NCBI GenBank assembly: GCA_018223415.1
Contig: JAGTTQ010000001.1
Coordinates: 2,081,865 to 2,145,864 of the forward strand
Direction: 5' to 3'
From: Eubacteriaceae bacterium Marseille-Q4139
GTDB lineage: Bacteria > Bacillota > Clostridia > Lachnospirales > Lachnospiraceae
Length of the DNA stretch: 64,000 nt
Shown here: one piece after another, positions 1 through 8,281 of the stretch
How the letters are laid out: each line of letters opens with the position of its first letter
Numbering within the stretch: position 1 is the stretch's first letter
Translations under genes and position numbers: made by a program
Notes under the pieces: generated by a model
What the model saw: the letters and a program-made list of their open reading frames with translations, nothing else
The model's database searches: none
Told to the model about the DNA's origin: nothing

Positions 1-1
1 T

Positions 2-754
2 GTGGATTTTGCCATGATGATGCATCCGTCCAGCGGCGGTTCCAATCTGGTGGGACGCGGCGGCCGTGCAGCCTGCACGGTAAAGGTGCATTTTAAAGGC
101 AGGGGTGCCCATTCCTCTGCGCCGAAAAACGGAATCAACGCCCTGAGCGCCGTCATTTCCGTGTTTAATCAGATCGACCTGCTGCGGCCGACCTTTGATC
201 CCCAGGACAACATCAACGGCATCATCACAAACGGCGGCGCCGCGGCCAACATCATCCCGGCTGAGGCGGCCTGCGCGTTCTGTCTCCGCGCCGACACCAT
301 GAAGCGGATCGAAGAGCTGATTGAGATTGTGAAGAAATGTGCGGCAAACGCCGAGAACCTGACCGGCGCAAAGGCCGAGGTTTCCTGGGACGATATTTCC
401 GCCGAGCGGTACCCCAATAAGCCCATGTGCCAGGCCTTTAAGGACAACATGGCTTCTCAGGGAATCGAGATGACATGGCCGGATCCCAACAAACAGTACG
501 GTTCGTCGGATATCGGAAACGTCTCCATCAAAATCCCTGCGATCCATGACTATCTGTCCATCACAGACGATAAAGAAATCCAGGCCCACACGACGGAATA
601 CGCCGCGGCAGCCGGAACACCGGAGGCACAGGAGGTCTGCTTAAAGGGCGCCAAGGGCCTTGCCATGACAGGCTGCGATATCCTTTCAAGTGAAGCGTTC
701 CAAAAGGAGATCCGCGAATACCACGACAAACAGATCCCGGATTTCTATAAATAA
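2..754 (+). CDS. M20-family amidohydrolase, AbgB-like (5' end outside window)
   Basis: The C-terminal 250 residues of a zinc metallohydrolase of the M20/AbgB group, which hydrolyse amide bonds such as N-acyl or p-aminobenzoyl-amino acids in the cytosol. The reading frame is open to the left edge, so the true start and the N-terminal metal-binding half are missing. Visible parts are the lid (dimerisation) domain, with the family motif GRGAHSSAP at about residue 35 and NIIPAEA at about residue 87, and the return to the catalytic domain, with SSDIGNVS near residue 168. It precedes a serine hydrolase and an AbgA-like M20 gene on the same strand, which suggests one degradative operon. The family is clear; the substrate is not known. 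Confidence 0.85.
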   Translation: MDFAMMMHPSSGGSNLVGRGGRAACTVKVHFKGRGAHSSAPKNGINALSAVISVFNQIDLLRPTFDPQDNINGIITNGGAAANIIPAEAACAFCLRADTMKRIEELIEIVKKCAANAENLTGAKAEVSWDDISAERYPNKPMCQAFKDNMASQGIEMTWPDPNKQYGSSDIGNVSIKIPAIHDYLSITDDKEIQAHTTEYAAAAGTPEAQEVCLKGAKGLAMTGCDILSSEAFQKEIREYHDKQIPDFYK

Positions 755-783
755 GGCTGACAGAATCAAAACAGGAGAAGCAA

Positions 784-2193
784 ATGAACAGAATCACAAA
801 GGCAAATAAGATTTTATTTGAGGAGCTTGTGAACCGCATCCGCGCGGAATACCAGGCGGCCGGCATCGCCGCGGCCGTCGTGGACGCCGGCGGGAACACC
901 GTGTACGAAGAATTTTTCGGTTCCCGCGACACGGAAAAACAGCTCCCCATAGATGAAAATACCATCTTCGGCGTGGCTTCCGTCACGAAATCCTTTGCAG
1001 CGCTTTCCATCATGCAGCTCGCCGAAAGCGGGAAGATCGACCTGGAAGCGCCGGTGAGCCGGTACATCCCGGAATTTACAAATAAAAACCAGGAGCCGGT
1101 GAAGGTGCATCATTTCCTCTGCCACAGCGGCGGCTTCTACCCGCTCCACAGAACGACGATCCGGGAGATTGCCGGAAAACTTGGCATCGACATGGAGAAA
1201 GCAGACGACCTGGCGTACAGCGAAGAGCTGGCGGCCGCCGGGACGAAAGCCGTGGCTGAACTTTTAGATGCCCAGACGAAAGATCACGGCCTCATCGGAA
1301 AGCCGGGCGAATACATGAGCTACTGCAACGACGGCTTCGGCCTGCTTTCGGAGATTGTCCGCAGGGAGGGCGGCGAGAAGTCCTTTGCCGGGTATGTGAA
1401 AAAACATATTTTAGAGCCCCTTGGTATGGAGAGGAGCGGCTGCGACTACCTTCGTCCGGCCGCAGATGAAAATGCCGCCACTTTATATAAGAAGAGAGAC
1501 GGCCGCATGACAGGCTTAAAGGACTACTATGACAACGCCTTTGTCCTGGCAGGAGCCGGTTCCATGAAATCCACGGTTTCCGACATGAAAAAATACATAG
1601 CCATGTACTTAAACCATGGAAAAACCCAGGACGGAAGCCGCATTCTTTCCATGTCCGGCGTCCGCGCCATGTGCCGGCCGCGGATCGAATACCGGCCGGA
1701 AAGCTATTATGCCTATGGGCTTTCCGTGAAGAAGCTGGACGATTTGACGGTCATCGAGCACGGCGGGAGCCTGACAGGCGTCTCGTCCAACATGTCCTGG
1801 TCCTACGATGCAGGCGCGGGCGTCATCATCCTCTGCAACACGTCGGACGTGCCGGTGAGCACCATCGCCGACGCAGCCATGCGGATGTACTGCGGGAGAA
1901 ACCCCATGGGAGCCGGAACCATGTACCAGGAGATTTCCTGGAGCGAAGAGCGGAAGGCGGCCGCCTGCGGCCGTTACGGCTCGGGCGAGGGCGACGGCAT
2001 CGAAATTTATCTGGAAAACGGGGAACCGGCCGTCCGCGTCGACGGAAAGGAGTCGGCCTTCATTCCGGTGCAGGAGTATCTCGGTATCATCCGAAAGCCG
2101 GATAAAGAGGCTTACTTAAAGCTGTTTGAGGACGAAAACGGGGAAATTTTTGCCGTCGGCTTCGGCGGAAGAATGCTTCCGAGGCTAAAATAA
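784..2193 (+). CDS. Serine hydrolase of the beta-lactamase (class C/PBP4*) fold
   Basis: A 469-residue protein. The three active-site motifs of the serine beta-lactamase/transpeptidase fold are visible: SVTKS (SxxK) near residue 68, YCN (YxN) near residue 180 and HGG near residue 325. No signal peptide is seen, so it is probably cytosolic. Such proteins are often esterases, D-aminopeptidases or amide hydrolases rather than antibiotic resistance enzymes. It starts at an ATG preceded by AGGAG and lies 29 bases after the upstream M20 gene and 110 bases before the next one, so co-transcription with the amidohydrolases is likely. A C-terminal domain of about 100 residues follows the catalytic fold. 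The substrate is unknown. Confidence 0.85.
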   Translation: MNRITKANKILFEELVNRIRAEYQAAGIAAAVVDAGGNTVYEEFFGSRDTEKQLPIDENTIFGVASVTKSFAALSIMQLAESGKIDLEAPVSRYIPEFTNKNQEPVKVHHFLCHSGGFYPLHRTTIREIAGKLGIDMEKADDLAYSEELAAAGTKAVAELLDAQTKDHGLIGKPGEYMSYCNDGFGLLSEIVRREGGEKSFAGYVKKHILEPLGMERSGCDYLRPAADENAATLYKKRDGRMTGLKDYYDNAFVLAGAGSMKSTVSDMKKYIAMYLNHGKTQDGSRILSMSGVRAMCRPRIEYRPESYYAYGLSVKKLDDLTVIEHGGSLTGVSSNMSWSYDAGAGVIILCNTSDVPVSTIADAAMRMYCGRNPMGAGTMYQEISWSEERKAAACGRYGSGEGDGIEIYLENGEPAVRVDGKESAFIPVQEYLGIIRKPDKEAYLKLFEDENGEIFAVGFGGRMLPRLK

Positions 2194-2303
2194 GGTGAGT
2201 TCCGCGGCCGCAGGCTGCGGTCACAGCGGCGGAAAGCCGCATACATAGAAACGGCTGTCCGCGGGGGCGGCAGCAAAAATCATATTTTGGAGGGGTATCA
2301 GTT

Positions 2304-3617
2304 ATGGACATTTATGAACAGATTCTGAAAATGACAGACGAAATGGCAGGAGAGCTGACGGCACAGCGCCGCGATTTCCACAAATACGCGGAAAAAGGCT
2401 GGTTCGAGATGCGGACGTCCTCCATCATCGCAAGAAAGCTGACAGACATGGGTTACGAAGTGCTGGTGGGCGATCAGGTCTGCAAGCGCGATTCCAGAAT
2501 GGGTGTGCCGTCCGAGGAAGAACTGGACGCGCAGTATGAGCGCGCCGTTTCCCAGGGGGCAGATCCGGAATTCGTGAAATATACAAAAGGCGGCATGACC
2601 GGCGTCATCGGCATCCTGCACTGCGGCGAAGGCCCGACGGTCGCCATGCGGTTCGATATCGACGCGCTCGGCGTTTTCGAGGAGCACGATGCCTCCTGCC
2701 ACCGCCCGGCAAAAGAAGGCTTCGATTCCGTAAACGAAGGCTTCATGCATGCCTGCGGCCATGACGGCCACGCCACCATCGGCCTCGGCGTCGCAAAGGT
2801 ACTGATGGCAATCAAGGATTCGCTCCGCGGCACCGTGAAGCTGATTTTCCAGCCGGCTGAGGAAGGCGTCCGCGGCGCCAAGTCCATCGTGGACAACGGA
2901 AATCTGGACGGCGTGGATTACCTGATCGGCTCCCACGTATCCGACAAGGATCCGGAAGATCCGGCAGTCGTGATCCCGGGAAGCCACGGTTCCCTGGCAA
3001 CAACGAAGTATGACGTGACCTTCCATGGAAAAGCTGCCCATGCAGGCGGTTCGCCGGAAATCGGAAAGAACGTCATGCTGGCAGTCGGAACGGCCATCTT
3101 AAACCTCTACGCCATCCCGCGCCACTCCGGCGGCGAGTCCCGCGTCAACGTGGGTACGGTTGTGGCCGGCAGCGGCAGGAACGTCATTGCCGATGAGGCG
3201 AAGATGGAGATCGAGGTCCGCGGCGAGACGACAGAAATCAACAAGTTCATGGAGGACTACGCCGTAAGCATCATCGAGAACGCAGCAAAGATGCATGGCT
3301 GCACCTGTGAGATGAAGTTAATGGGAGCCGCATACTCCCTGGCAAGCGACGAGGCGCTGATGGAGCGCGTCCGCAGGGTATGCGAGGAACATCTCCACCT
3401 TCCGGTCTCCAACACCACGAGCAGCAAGAACGGCGGAAGCGAGGACGTTTCCTACATGATGCACAGAGTCCAGGAGCAGGGCGGCCAGGCCACGTTCATG
3501 CGCGTGCTGACAAAGGAAGCCGGCCCGGGCCACAGCCGCATTTTCGATTTCGACGAGCAGGTACTCCCGAACGCAGTCAAAGTGTTCTGTGGTACCGTAT
3601 ATGATATCATGAAGTAA
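2304..3617 (+). CDS. M20-family amidohydrolase, AbgA-like
   Basis: A 437-residue zinc-dependent amidohydrolase. The metal-binding elements are present: MRFDIDAL near residue 115, HACGHDGHATIG near residue 150 and FQPAEEG near residue 188. An HAGGSPE lid motif follows near residue 247. The N-terminal insertion after YAEKGWFEMRTS is typical of the AbgA subgroup (p-aminobenzoyl-glutamate hydrolase subunit A). With the AbgB-like gene at the left edge this could form an AbgA/AbgB-like pair, separated by the serine hydrolase; the pairing is inference. A strong GGAGGGG ribosome site precedes the ATG, and a rho-independent terminator follows the stop codon. Confidence 0.88.
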   Translation: MDIYEQILKMTDEMAGELTAQRRDFHKYAEKGWFEMRTSSIIARKLTDMGYEVLVGDQVCKRDSRMGVPSEEELDAQYERAVSQGADPEFVKYTKGGMTGVIGILHCGEGPTVAMRFDIDALGVFEEHDASCHRPAKEGFDSVNEGFMHACGHDGHATIGLGVAKVLMAIKDSLRGTVKLIFQPAEEGVRGAKSIVDNGNLDGVDYLIGSHVSDKDPEDPAVVIPGSHGSLATTKYDVTFHGKAAHAGGSPEIGKNVMLAVGTAILNLYAIPRHSGGESRVNVGTVVAGSGRNVIADEAKMEIEVRGETTEINKFMEDYAVSIIENAAKMHGCTCEMKLMGAAYSLASDEALMERVRRVCEEHLHLPVSNTTSSKNGGSEDVSYMMHRVQEQGGQATFMRVLTKEAGPGHSRIFDFDEQVLPNAVKVFCGTVYDIMK

Positions 3618-3634
3618 TGAGAAGCAGGGAACAG

Positions 3635-3676
3635 ATCCGGCAGGCGGCCCGAAAAAGGGCTTCCTGCCGGATTTTT
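3635..3676 (+). terminator. Rho-independent terminator of the M20/serine hydrolase operon
   Basis: ATCCGGCAGG pairs with CCTGCCGGAT, with an inner GCCC/GGGC step, followed by a short T tract. It lies 18 bases after the AbgA-like stop codon. Confidence 0.85.
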
Positions 3677-3708
3677 CAGGAAAACACAAACTTGCAGGGA
3701 GGACATTG

Positions 3709-4125
3709 ATGAGAACATGGGATCCAAAAGCAGAAGAGATTATGAAGGAGCGGTTCGGGAGAAACCGGCTGATTGCCCTGGCGACGGCCGTGGACGGAAT
3801 TCCCTATGTGCGGAACGTGACGGCTTATTATGAGGGCGGTTCCTTCTATATTATTACGGATGCCCGCTCCGAGAAAATGAAACAGATCGCAAAGAATCCG
3901 ACGGCCGCCGTGGCCGGCGAGTGGTTCGAAGGCCACGGGACATGCGTGAACCTGGGATATTTCGGGGCGCCGGAGAACCGGGAGACGGCAGAGAAGCTGG
4001 GAGCGGCGTTTGGAGAGTGGATCCATGATATCCATGTGGATCTTTCCGATGAAAACACCGTCCTGCTGCGCGTAAAATTAACAGACGGAAAACTTCTGTC
4101 CGACGGAACAAAATACGAGATTTAG
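3709..4125 (+). CDS. Pyridoxamine 5'-phosphate oxidase-family flavoprotein
   Basis: A 138-residue single-domain split-barrel protein of the PPOX/FMN-binding family. The pattern LIALATAVDGIPYVRNVTAYY, then GSFYIITDARSEKMKQI, then AAVAGEWFEGHGT, is typical of these general-stress-like flavin proteins. The ATG at 3709 is preferred over the adjacent TTG at 3706 because AGGGAGG lies at a good distance. It is a single gene between the terminator upstream and the glgC promoter downstream. Substrate and cofactor (FMN or F420) cannot be decided from sequence. Confidence 0.8.
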   Translation: MRTWDPKAEEIMKERFGRNRLIALATAVDGIPYVRNVTAYYEGGSFYIITDARSEKMKQIAKNPTAAVAGEWFEGHGTCVNLGYFGAPENRETAEKLGAAFGEWIHDIHVDLSDENTVLLRVKLTDGKLLSDGTKYEI

Positions 4126-4272
4126 TCTTTTTTTGGAAATTGGCGGAATAATACCTCAAATGGAAGTCCTGACATGGGAAAATTATGCAGGATGACGAAG
4201 GCTGTTCGGTCATAAAATGGAGATTTATGTCAGAATATGTACAAAATACAGCTTAAAACTGATAAGATTTTG

Positions 4273-4301
4273 TTCACATTTTATGAAATGTGTGCTATAA
4301 T
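4273..4301 (+). promoter_or_regulatory. Promoter of glgC-glgD
   Basis: TTCACA (4273-4278), a 17-base spacer and TATAAT (4296-4301), with a TGC extended -10 directly upstream. It lies 60 bases before the glgC start codon. The 4126-4260 stretch before it is AT-rich; I see no gene or clear riboswitch in it. Confidence 0.75.
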
Positions 4302-4361
4302 GGTTACACCATACATAAGGCCGAATATTATGAACAAAATTGAACAGCAAGAGGTGGTATC

Positions 4362-5636
4362 ATGGTAAGAAAAGAAATGATTGCGATGCTGTTGGCAGGC
4401 GGTCAGGGAAGCCGGCTTGGCGTCCTCACCCAAAAGGTTGCAAAGCCAGCCGTTTCGTTCGGCGGAAAATACAGGATCATTGATTTTCCGCTCAGCAACT
4501 GTATCAACTCCGGCGTCGATACGGTAGGTGTCCTCACCCAGTATCAGCCGCTTCGACTGAATACCCATATCGGAATTGGTATCCCGTGGGATCTTGACCG
4601 GAACGTGGGCGGCGTGACAGTCCTTCCTCCCTATGAGAGAAGCAAGGGAAGCGACTGGTACACAGGAACGGCCAATGCAATTTATCAGAACCTGGAGTAT
4701 ATGGAATCCTATAATCCGGAGTACGTTCTGATCCTGTCAGGCGACCATATATATAAAATGGACTATGAAGTCATGCTGGATTACCACAAGGCAAACAACG
4801 CCGATGTGACGATTGCGGCGATGCCTGTCCCGATGGAAGAGGCCAGCCGTTTCGGAATCCTGATTACGGACGAGTCCAACCGAATCACGGAATTCGAGGA
4901 AAAGCCTGCAAATCCGAGAAGCAACCTGGCATCCATGGGAATTTATATCTTTAGCTGGAAGGTGCTCAGGGAAGCGTTAATCAAGCTTTCGGACGAGCCG
5001 GGCTGCGACTTTGGAAAGCATATTATCCCCTACTGCTTCGGCGAGGGAAAACGTATTTTTGCATACGAATACAACGGCTACTGGAAGGATGTCGGGACGC
5101 TCGGCTCCTACTGGGAGGCCAATATGGAGCTTATCGACATCATTCCGGAATTTAACCTTTATGAGGAATACTGGAAGATCTATACGAAGAGCGACCGGAT
5201 CCCGCCGCAGTACGTGGCCCCGGATGCCCATGTGGGCCGGTGCATCATCGGCGAAGGCGCGGAGATTTACGGCAGCGTGGAAAATTCCGTTGTCGGGCCG
5301 GGCGTTGTGATCGAGAGCGGCGCAGTCGTGCGGGATTCCATTATCATGAATGACTGTGTGATCGGAAAGGATGCGCTTGTGGAAAAGGCCATCATCGCTG
5401 AGAACGTGACGGTTGGCGAAGGCGCGAAGCTCGGCGTCGGGGAATATGCGCCGAGCAAATATGACCCGAAGGTATATCAGTTCGACCTGGTGACGATTGG
5501 AGAACACTCCGCGATCCCGGCCGGTGTTGAAATTGGAAAGAATACGGCAATTTCCGGCGTTACCGTCCCGGAGGACTACCAGGACGGAAAGCTTGAAAGC
5601 GGCGGCTACATAGTAAAGGCAGGTGGGAATGTATGA
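4362..5636 (+). CDS. glgC: Glucose-1-phosphate adenylyltransferase
   Basis: A 424-residue enzyme that makes ADP-glucose from ATP and glucose-1-phosphate, the committed step of glycogen synthesis. The nucleotidyltransferase signature LLAGGQGSRLG is at residues 8-18. The glucose-phosphate region KPAVSFGGKYRIIDFPLSNC, the catalytic-loop sequence LILSGDHIYKMDY and the EFEEKP motif follow. The C-terminal third is a left-handed beta-helix with hexapeptide repeats. The length is normal for the family. The stop codon overlaps the ATG of glgD, so the two are translationally coupled, as in other Firmicutes where GlgC and GlgD form a heteromer. Confidence 0.96.
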   Translation: MVRKEMIAMLLAGGQGSRLGVLTQKVAKPAVSFGGKYRIIDFPLSNCINSGVDTVGVLTQYQPLRLNTHIGIGIPWDLDRNVGGVTVLPPYERSKGSDWYTGTANAIYQNLEYMESYNPEYVLILSGDHIYKMDYEVMLDYHKANNADVTIAAMPVPMEEASRFGILITDESNRITEFEEKPANPRSNLASMGIYIFSWKVLREALIKLSDEPGCDFGKHIIPYCFGEGKRIFAYEYNGYWKDVGTLGSYWEANMELIDIIPEFNLYEEYWKIYTKSDRIPPQYVAPDAHVGRCIIGEGAEIYGSVENSVVGPGVVIESGAVVRDSIIMNDCVIGKDALVEKAIIAENVTVGEGAKLGVGEYAPSKYDPKVYQFDLVTIGEHSAIPAGVEIGKNTAISGVTVPEDYQDGKLESGGYIVKAGGNV

Positions 5637-6754
5637 GAGCAATCGGTATAGTTTTAGCCGGAGGAAACAGCAAACGGATGAGAGAGCTTTCGAGAAAGCG
5701 CGCGATTGCAGCGATGCCGATTGCAGGAAGCTTCCGGAGCGTGGATTTTGCACTGAGCAATATGAGCAATTCCCATATCCAGAGCGTTGCAGTCCTGACC
5801 CAGTATAACTCTCGTTCCTTAAACGAGCATTTAAGCTCCTCAAAATGGTGGGATTTCGGAAGAAAACAGGGCGGTATGTACGTGTTCACGCCGACGATTA
5901 CGGCAGAGCACAGCGACTGGTACCGCGGGACGGCAGATGCCCTGTATCAGAACCTGGATTTCTTAAAAAAGAGCCATGAGCCGTATGTGGTGATTGCAGC
6001 CGGCGACGGCATCTACAAACTGGACTACAACAAGGTGCTCGAATACCATATCGAGAAAAAAGCCGACATCACGATTGTCTGCAAGGATATGCCGTCGGAT
6101 GCGGATATTACAAGATTCGGTATTGTGAAGACGAATGCCGACGGGCGGATCGTTGAGTTTGAAGAAAAGCCCATGGTTGCCATGTCCAACACGATTTCCT
6201 GCGGCATTTATGTGATCCGCAGGCGCCAGCTCATCGAGCTCATCGAACGGTGCGCGGCCGAAGACCGCTATGACTTCGTACAGGATATCCTGGTGCGGTA
6301 CAGGAACCTGAAACGGATTTATGCATATAAGATGGATTCCTACTGGAGCAACATCGCCTCGGTGGAGTCTTATTATCAGACCAATATGGATTTCCTGAAG
6401 CCGGAGGTGCGGAATTACTTCTTTAAGGAATATCCGGATATCTACTCCAAGGTGGACGACCTGCCGCCGGCGAAGTACAATCCGGGTGCGTCCGTAAAGA
6501 ACAGCCTTGTTTCCAGCGGATGTATCCTGAACGGAAGCGTGGAAAATTCCGTCCTGTTTAAAAAGGTCTATATCGGAAACAACTGCGTGATCCGGAATTC
6601 CATTATCATGAACGATGTTTACATCGGCGACAATACGGTGATTGAAAACTGTGTTGTGGAGAGCCGGGACACGATCCGTGCAAATACAACGTATATCGGG
6701 ACTCCTGATGACATTAAAGTTGTTATTGAGAAGAACGAAAGATATACAATATAG
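5633..6754 (+). CDS. glgD: Glucose-1-phosphate adenylyltransferase regulatory subunit
   Basis: A 373-residue GlgC paralogue. The N-terminal signature is altered (LAGGNSKRMREL instead of GQGSRLG), as in GlgD proteins, which are catalytically weak and activate GlgC in Clostridia and Bacillus. A C-terminal hexapeptide beta-helix is present (NGSVENSVLF, then NSIIMNDVYIG). It overlaps the end of glgC by 4 bases. No other glycogen genes (glgA, glgB, glgP) lie in the window. Confidence 0.93.
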   Translation: MRAIGIVLAGGNSKRMRELSRKRAIAAMPIAGSFRSVDFALSNMSNSHIQSVAVLTQYNSRSLNEHLSSSKWWDFGRKQGGMYVFTPTITAEHSDWYRGTADALYQNLDFLKKSHEPYVVIAAGDGIYKLDYNKVLEYHIEKKADITIVCKDMPSDADITRFGIVKTNADGRIVEFEEKPMVAMSNTISCGIYVIRRRQLIELIERCAAEDRYDFVQDILVRYRNLKRIYAYKMDSYWSNIASVESYYQTNMDFLKPEVRNYFFKEYPDIYSKVDDLPPAKYNPGASVKNSLVSSGCILNGSVENSVLFKKVYIGNNCVIRNSIIMNDVYIGDNTVIENCVVESRDTIRANTTYIGTPDDIKVVIEKNERYTI

Positions 6755-6796
6755 CAGGCTTTTGGGGAAGGCTTGTGTGAATTGGGGAGGTTATGT

Positions 6797-7078
6797 ATGC
6801 AGGTAACAGATGTACGTGTGAGAAAGATCGAAAAAGAGGGAAAAATGCGGGCGATTGTGTCAATCACCCTGGACAATGAGTTTGTAATCCATGATATCAA
6901 AGTCATTGAAGGCGAAAAGGGGCTGTTCATCGCAATGCCCAGCAGAAAGGCAGCCGACGGCGAATACCGGGATATTGCACATCCGATCAATTCGGGGACG
7001 CGGGACAGGATCCAGAAGGTGATCCTCGACAAGTATGAAACATCGGCGAGCGAAGCACTGGAGCCGGAAATGGCGTAG
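6797..7078 (+). CDS. spoVG: Septation/sporulation regulator SpoVG
   Basis: A 93-residue RNA/DNA-binding protein, normal in length for SpoVG. The start MQVTDVRVRK matches the family's first residues, followed by LDNEFVIHDIKVIEGEKGLFIAMPS, the conserved core. The ATG at 6797 is chosen over an upstream in-frame start at 6773 because GGGGAGG lies just before it and the family begins there. It sits 42 bases after glgD and may be read from the same transcript. Confidence 0.95.
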   Translation: MQVTDVRVRKIEKEGKMRAIVSITLDNEFVIHDIKVIEGEKGLFIAMPSRKAADGEYRDIAHPINSGTRDRIQKVILDKYETSASEALEPEMA

Positions 7079-7100
7079 CGGTTAAAAAAGGGAAAACGGT

Positions 7101-7136
7101 GGGGCACCTGCCAGGGAGACAGACGGCAGGTGCCCC
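7101..7136 (+). terminator. 12-bp perfect hairpin after spoVG
   Basis: GGGGCACCTGCC (7101-7112) pairs with GGCAGGTGCCCC (7125-7136). Only a weak T-rich stretch follows, so termination is likely but not certain. Confidence 0.55.
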
Positions 7137-7249
7137 GTCTGCGTGCTAAGATGCGGATTGCGGCCTTTTTGCCGCAGGAGATATGGACGCGGCATCAAAA
7201 AATCCGCGAAAATGTAAAAAAAGCCCTGGAACGAAAGGATAAGACTTCC

Positions 7250-7278
7250 GCATAAATTCTTCCATTTTACAAATACTA
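7250..7278 (+). promoter_or_regulatory. Candidate sigma-G promoter of spoVT
   Basis: GCATA (7250-7254), a 17-base spacer and AATACTA (7272-7278) resemble the forespore sigma-G consensus (GHATR, about 18 bases, CATNHTA). In Bacillus spoVT is sigma-G dependent, so position and pattern agree. Confidence 0.45.
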
Positions 7279-7334
7279 CGTTTACAGACAGCATTACAGG
7301 TAAATGACAAAGCGTAAAATGGAGGAATTTTTGT

Positions 7335-7883
7335 ATGAAAGCTACTGGAATTGTAAGGAGAATAGACGACCTGGGCCGCGTGGTGATTCCGAAGGAAATC
7401 CGGCGGACATTAAGGCTCAGGGAGGGAACGCCTCTCGAGATCTTTACGGACCGGGAAGGCGAGATTATTCTTAAAAAATACTCACCGATGATGGAATTAA
7501 ACGCCTTTGCGTCCCAGTACGCCGATGCCATGGCACAGTCCACGGGGCTCATGGTCTGCATCACCGACAGGGATCAGGTGATCGCGGCCGCCGGCGGCGC
7601 GAAAAAGGAGCTGCTCCAGAAGCCCATCAGCAGACAGCTTGAGAACGTCATCAACGAGAGGACGGCGCTGATGGCCGGAAAGGACGACAAGGCCTACACG
7701 CCGGTGGCGGCAGAGGATGTGGAAGGCGTGACGGCTCAGGTTGTGGCGCCGATCATCTGCGAGGGAGACGCCATCGGGGCGGTCGTCATCATGAGCCGGG
7801 AGCCGCGGGCGAAATTTACGGAGGCGGAAATGCGCCTGGCGGCCACGGCGGCCGGGTTTCTCGGGCGCCAGATGGAGTCATAA
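7335..7883 (+). CDS. spoVT: Stage V sporulation protein T
   Basis: A 182-residue forespore transcription regulator. The N-terminal AbrB-type swapped-hairpin DNA-binding domain covers residues 1-50 (MKATGIVRRIDDLGRVVIPKEIRR is diagnostic); the C-terminal GAF-like sensor domain covers about residues 55-182. Family length is normal. The ATG has GGAGGAA upstream. It modulates late forespore genes in Bacillus; the same role here is inferred by homology. Confidence 0.95.
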   Translation: MKATGIVRRIDDLGRVVIPKEIRRTLRLREGTPLEIFTDREGEIILKKYSPMMELNAFASQYADAMAQSTGLMVCITDRDQVIAAAGGAKKELLQKPISRQLENVINERTALMAGKDDKAYTPVAAEDVEGVTAQVVAPIICEGDAIGAVVIMSREPRAKFTEAEMRLAATAAGFLGRQMES

Positions 7884-7912
7884 AGGCCGGGCAGGCCGGA
7901 CGGGGCGTTTTG

Positions 7913-7947
7913 GCCGGCTTTCCGGGAGAAAATTGCGGAAAGCCGGC
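7913..7947. other. 12-bp perfect inverted repeat after spoVT
   Basis: GCCGGCTTTCCG (7913-7924) and CGGAAAGCCGGC (7936-7947). There is no T tract on either side, so it is a stable hairpin or mRNA 3' protector rather than a canonical terminator. Confidence 0.5.
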
Positions 7948-8032
7948 GGCATGGCTCCGCGGGAGCGGCAGCAGGCAGATCCCGGCAGGACAGATCTTAG
8001 CATAATCTTAACATGGATTCCCGGAAAATATG

Positions 8033-8062
8033 TTTACATAAAAATGCCGGATGTGTTATACT
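8033..8062 (+). promoter_or_regulatory. Promoter of the DUF1538/PII operon
   Basis: TTTACA (8033-8038), an 18-base spacer and TATACT (8057-8062). It would give a leader of about 210 bases before the DUF1538 gene. Confidence 0.65.
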
Positions 8063-8164
8063 AAATATAATCTTGTGCGCCGGGGGAATACCTTCCCGGC
8101 GTATATCGGCCGCCTGGCGGGGGATTATGCCGGGAAGCCGGAAACGAACAGTGAGTAGAAAGCG

Positions 8165-8213
8165 GGGAGAAATCTGCGTGGGGCTTGCAGGGGCAGATTT
8201 CTTCCCGTTTTCT
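8165..8213 (+). promoter_or_regulatory. Terminator-like hairpin inside the DUF1538 leader
   Basis: GGGAGAAATCTGC (8165-8177) pairs with GCAGATTTCTTCCC (8193-8206) with one bulged base, followed by GTTTTCT. It lies between the promoter at 8033 and the start of the coding region and could act as an attenuator. No known riboswitch class is recognised. Confidence 0.45.
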
Positions 8214-8281
8214 GATGAGAAGTGCAGGCGGGCCGTCTGGCTGTGGTTCGGCCGGGCCTGCCGGAAAGGCGGGATGAAAAT

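Noticed and set aside
784..2193. Antibiotic-resistance beta-lactamase
   Set aside because: Fold motifs are present, but there is no signal peptide, the length is greater than class C enzymes and the context is amide/ester catabolism.
4126..4260. Possible riboswitch before glgC
   Set aside because: Fragments recall parts of known aptamers (for example c-di-GMP types), but no conserved core could be assembled; the stretch also lies upstream of the best promoter and would not be in the leader.
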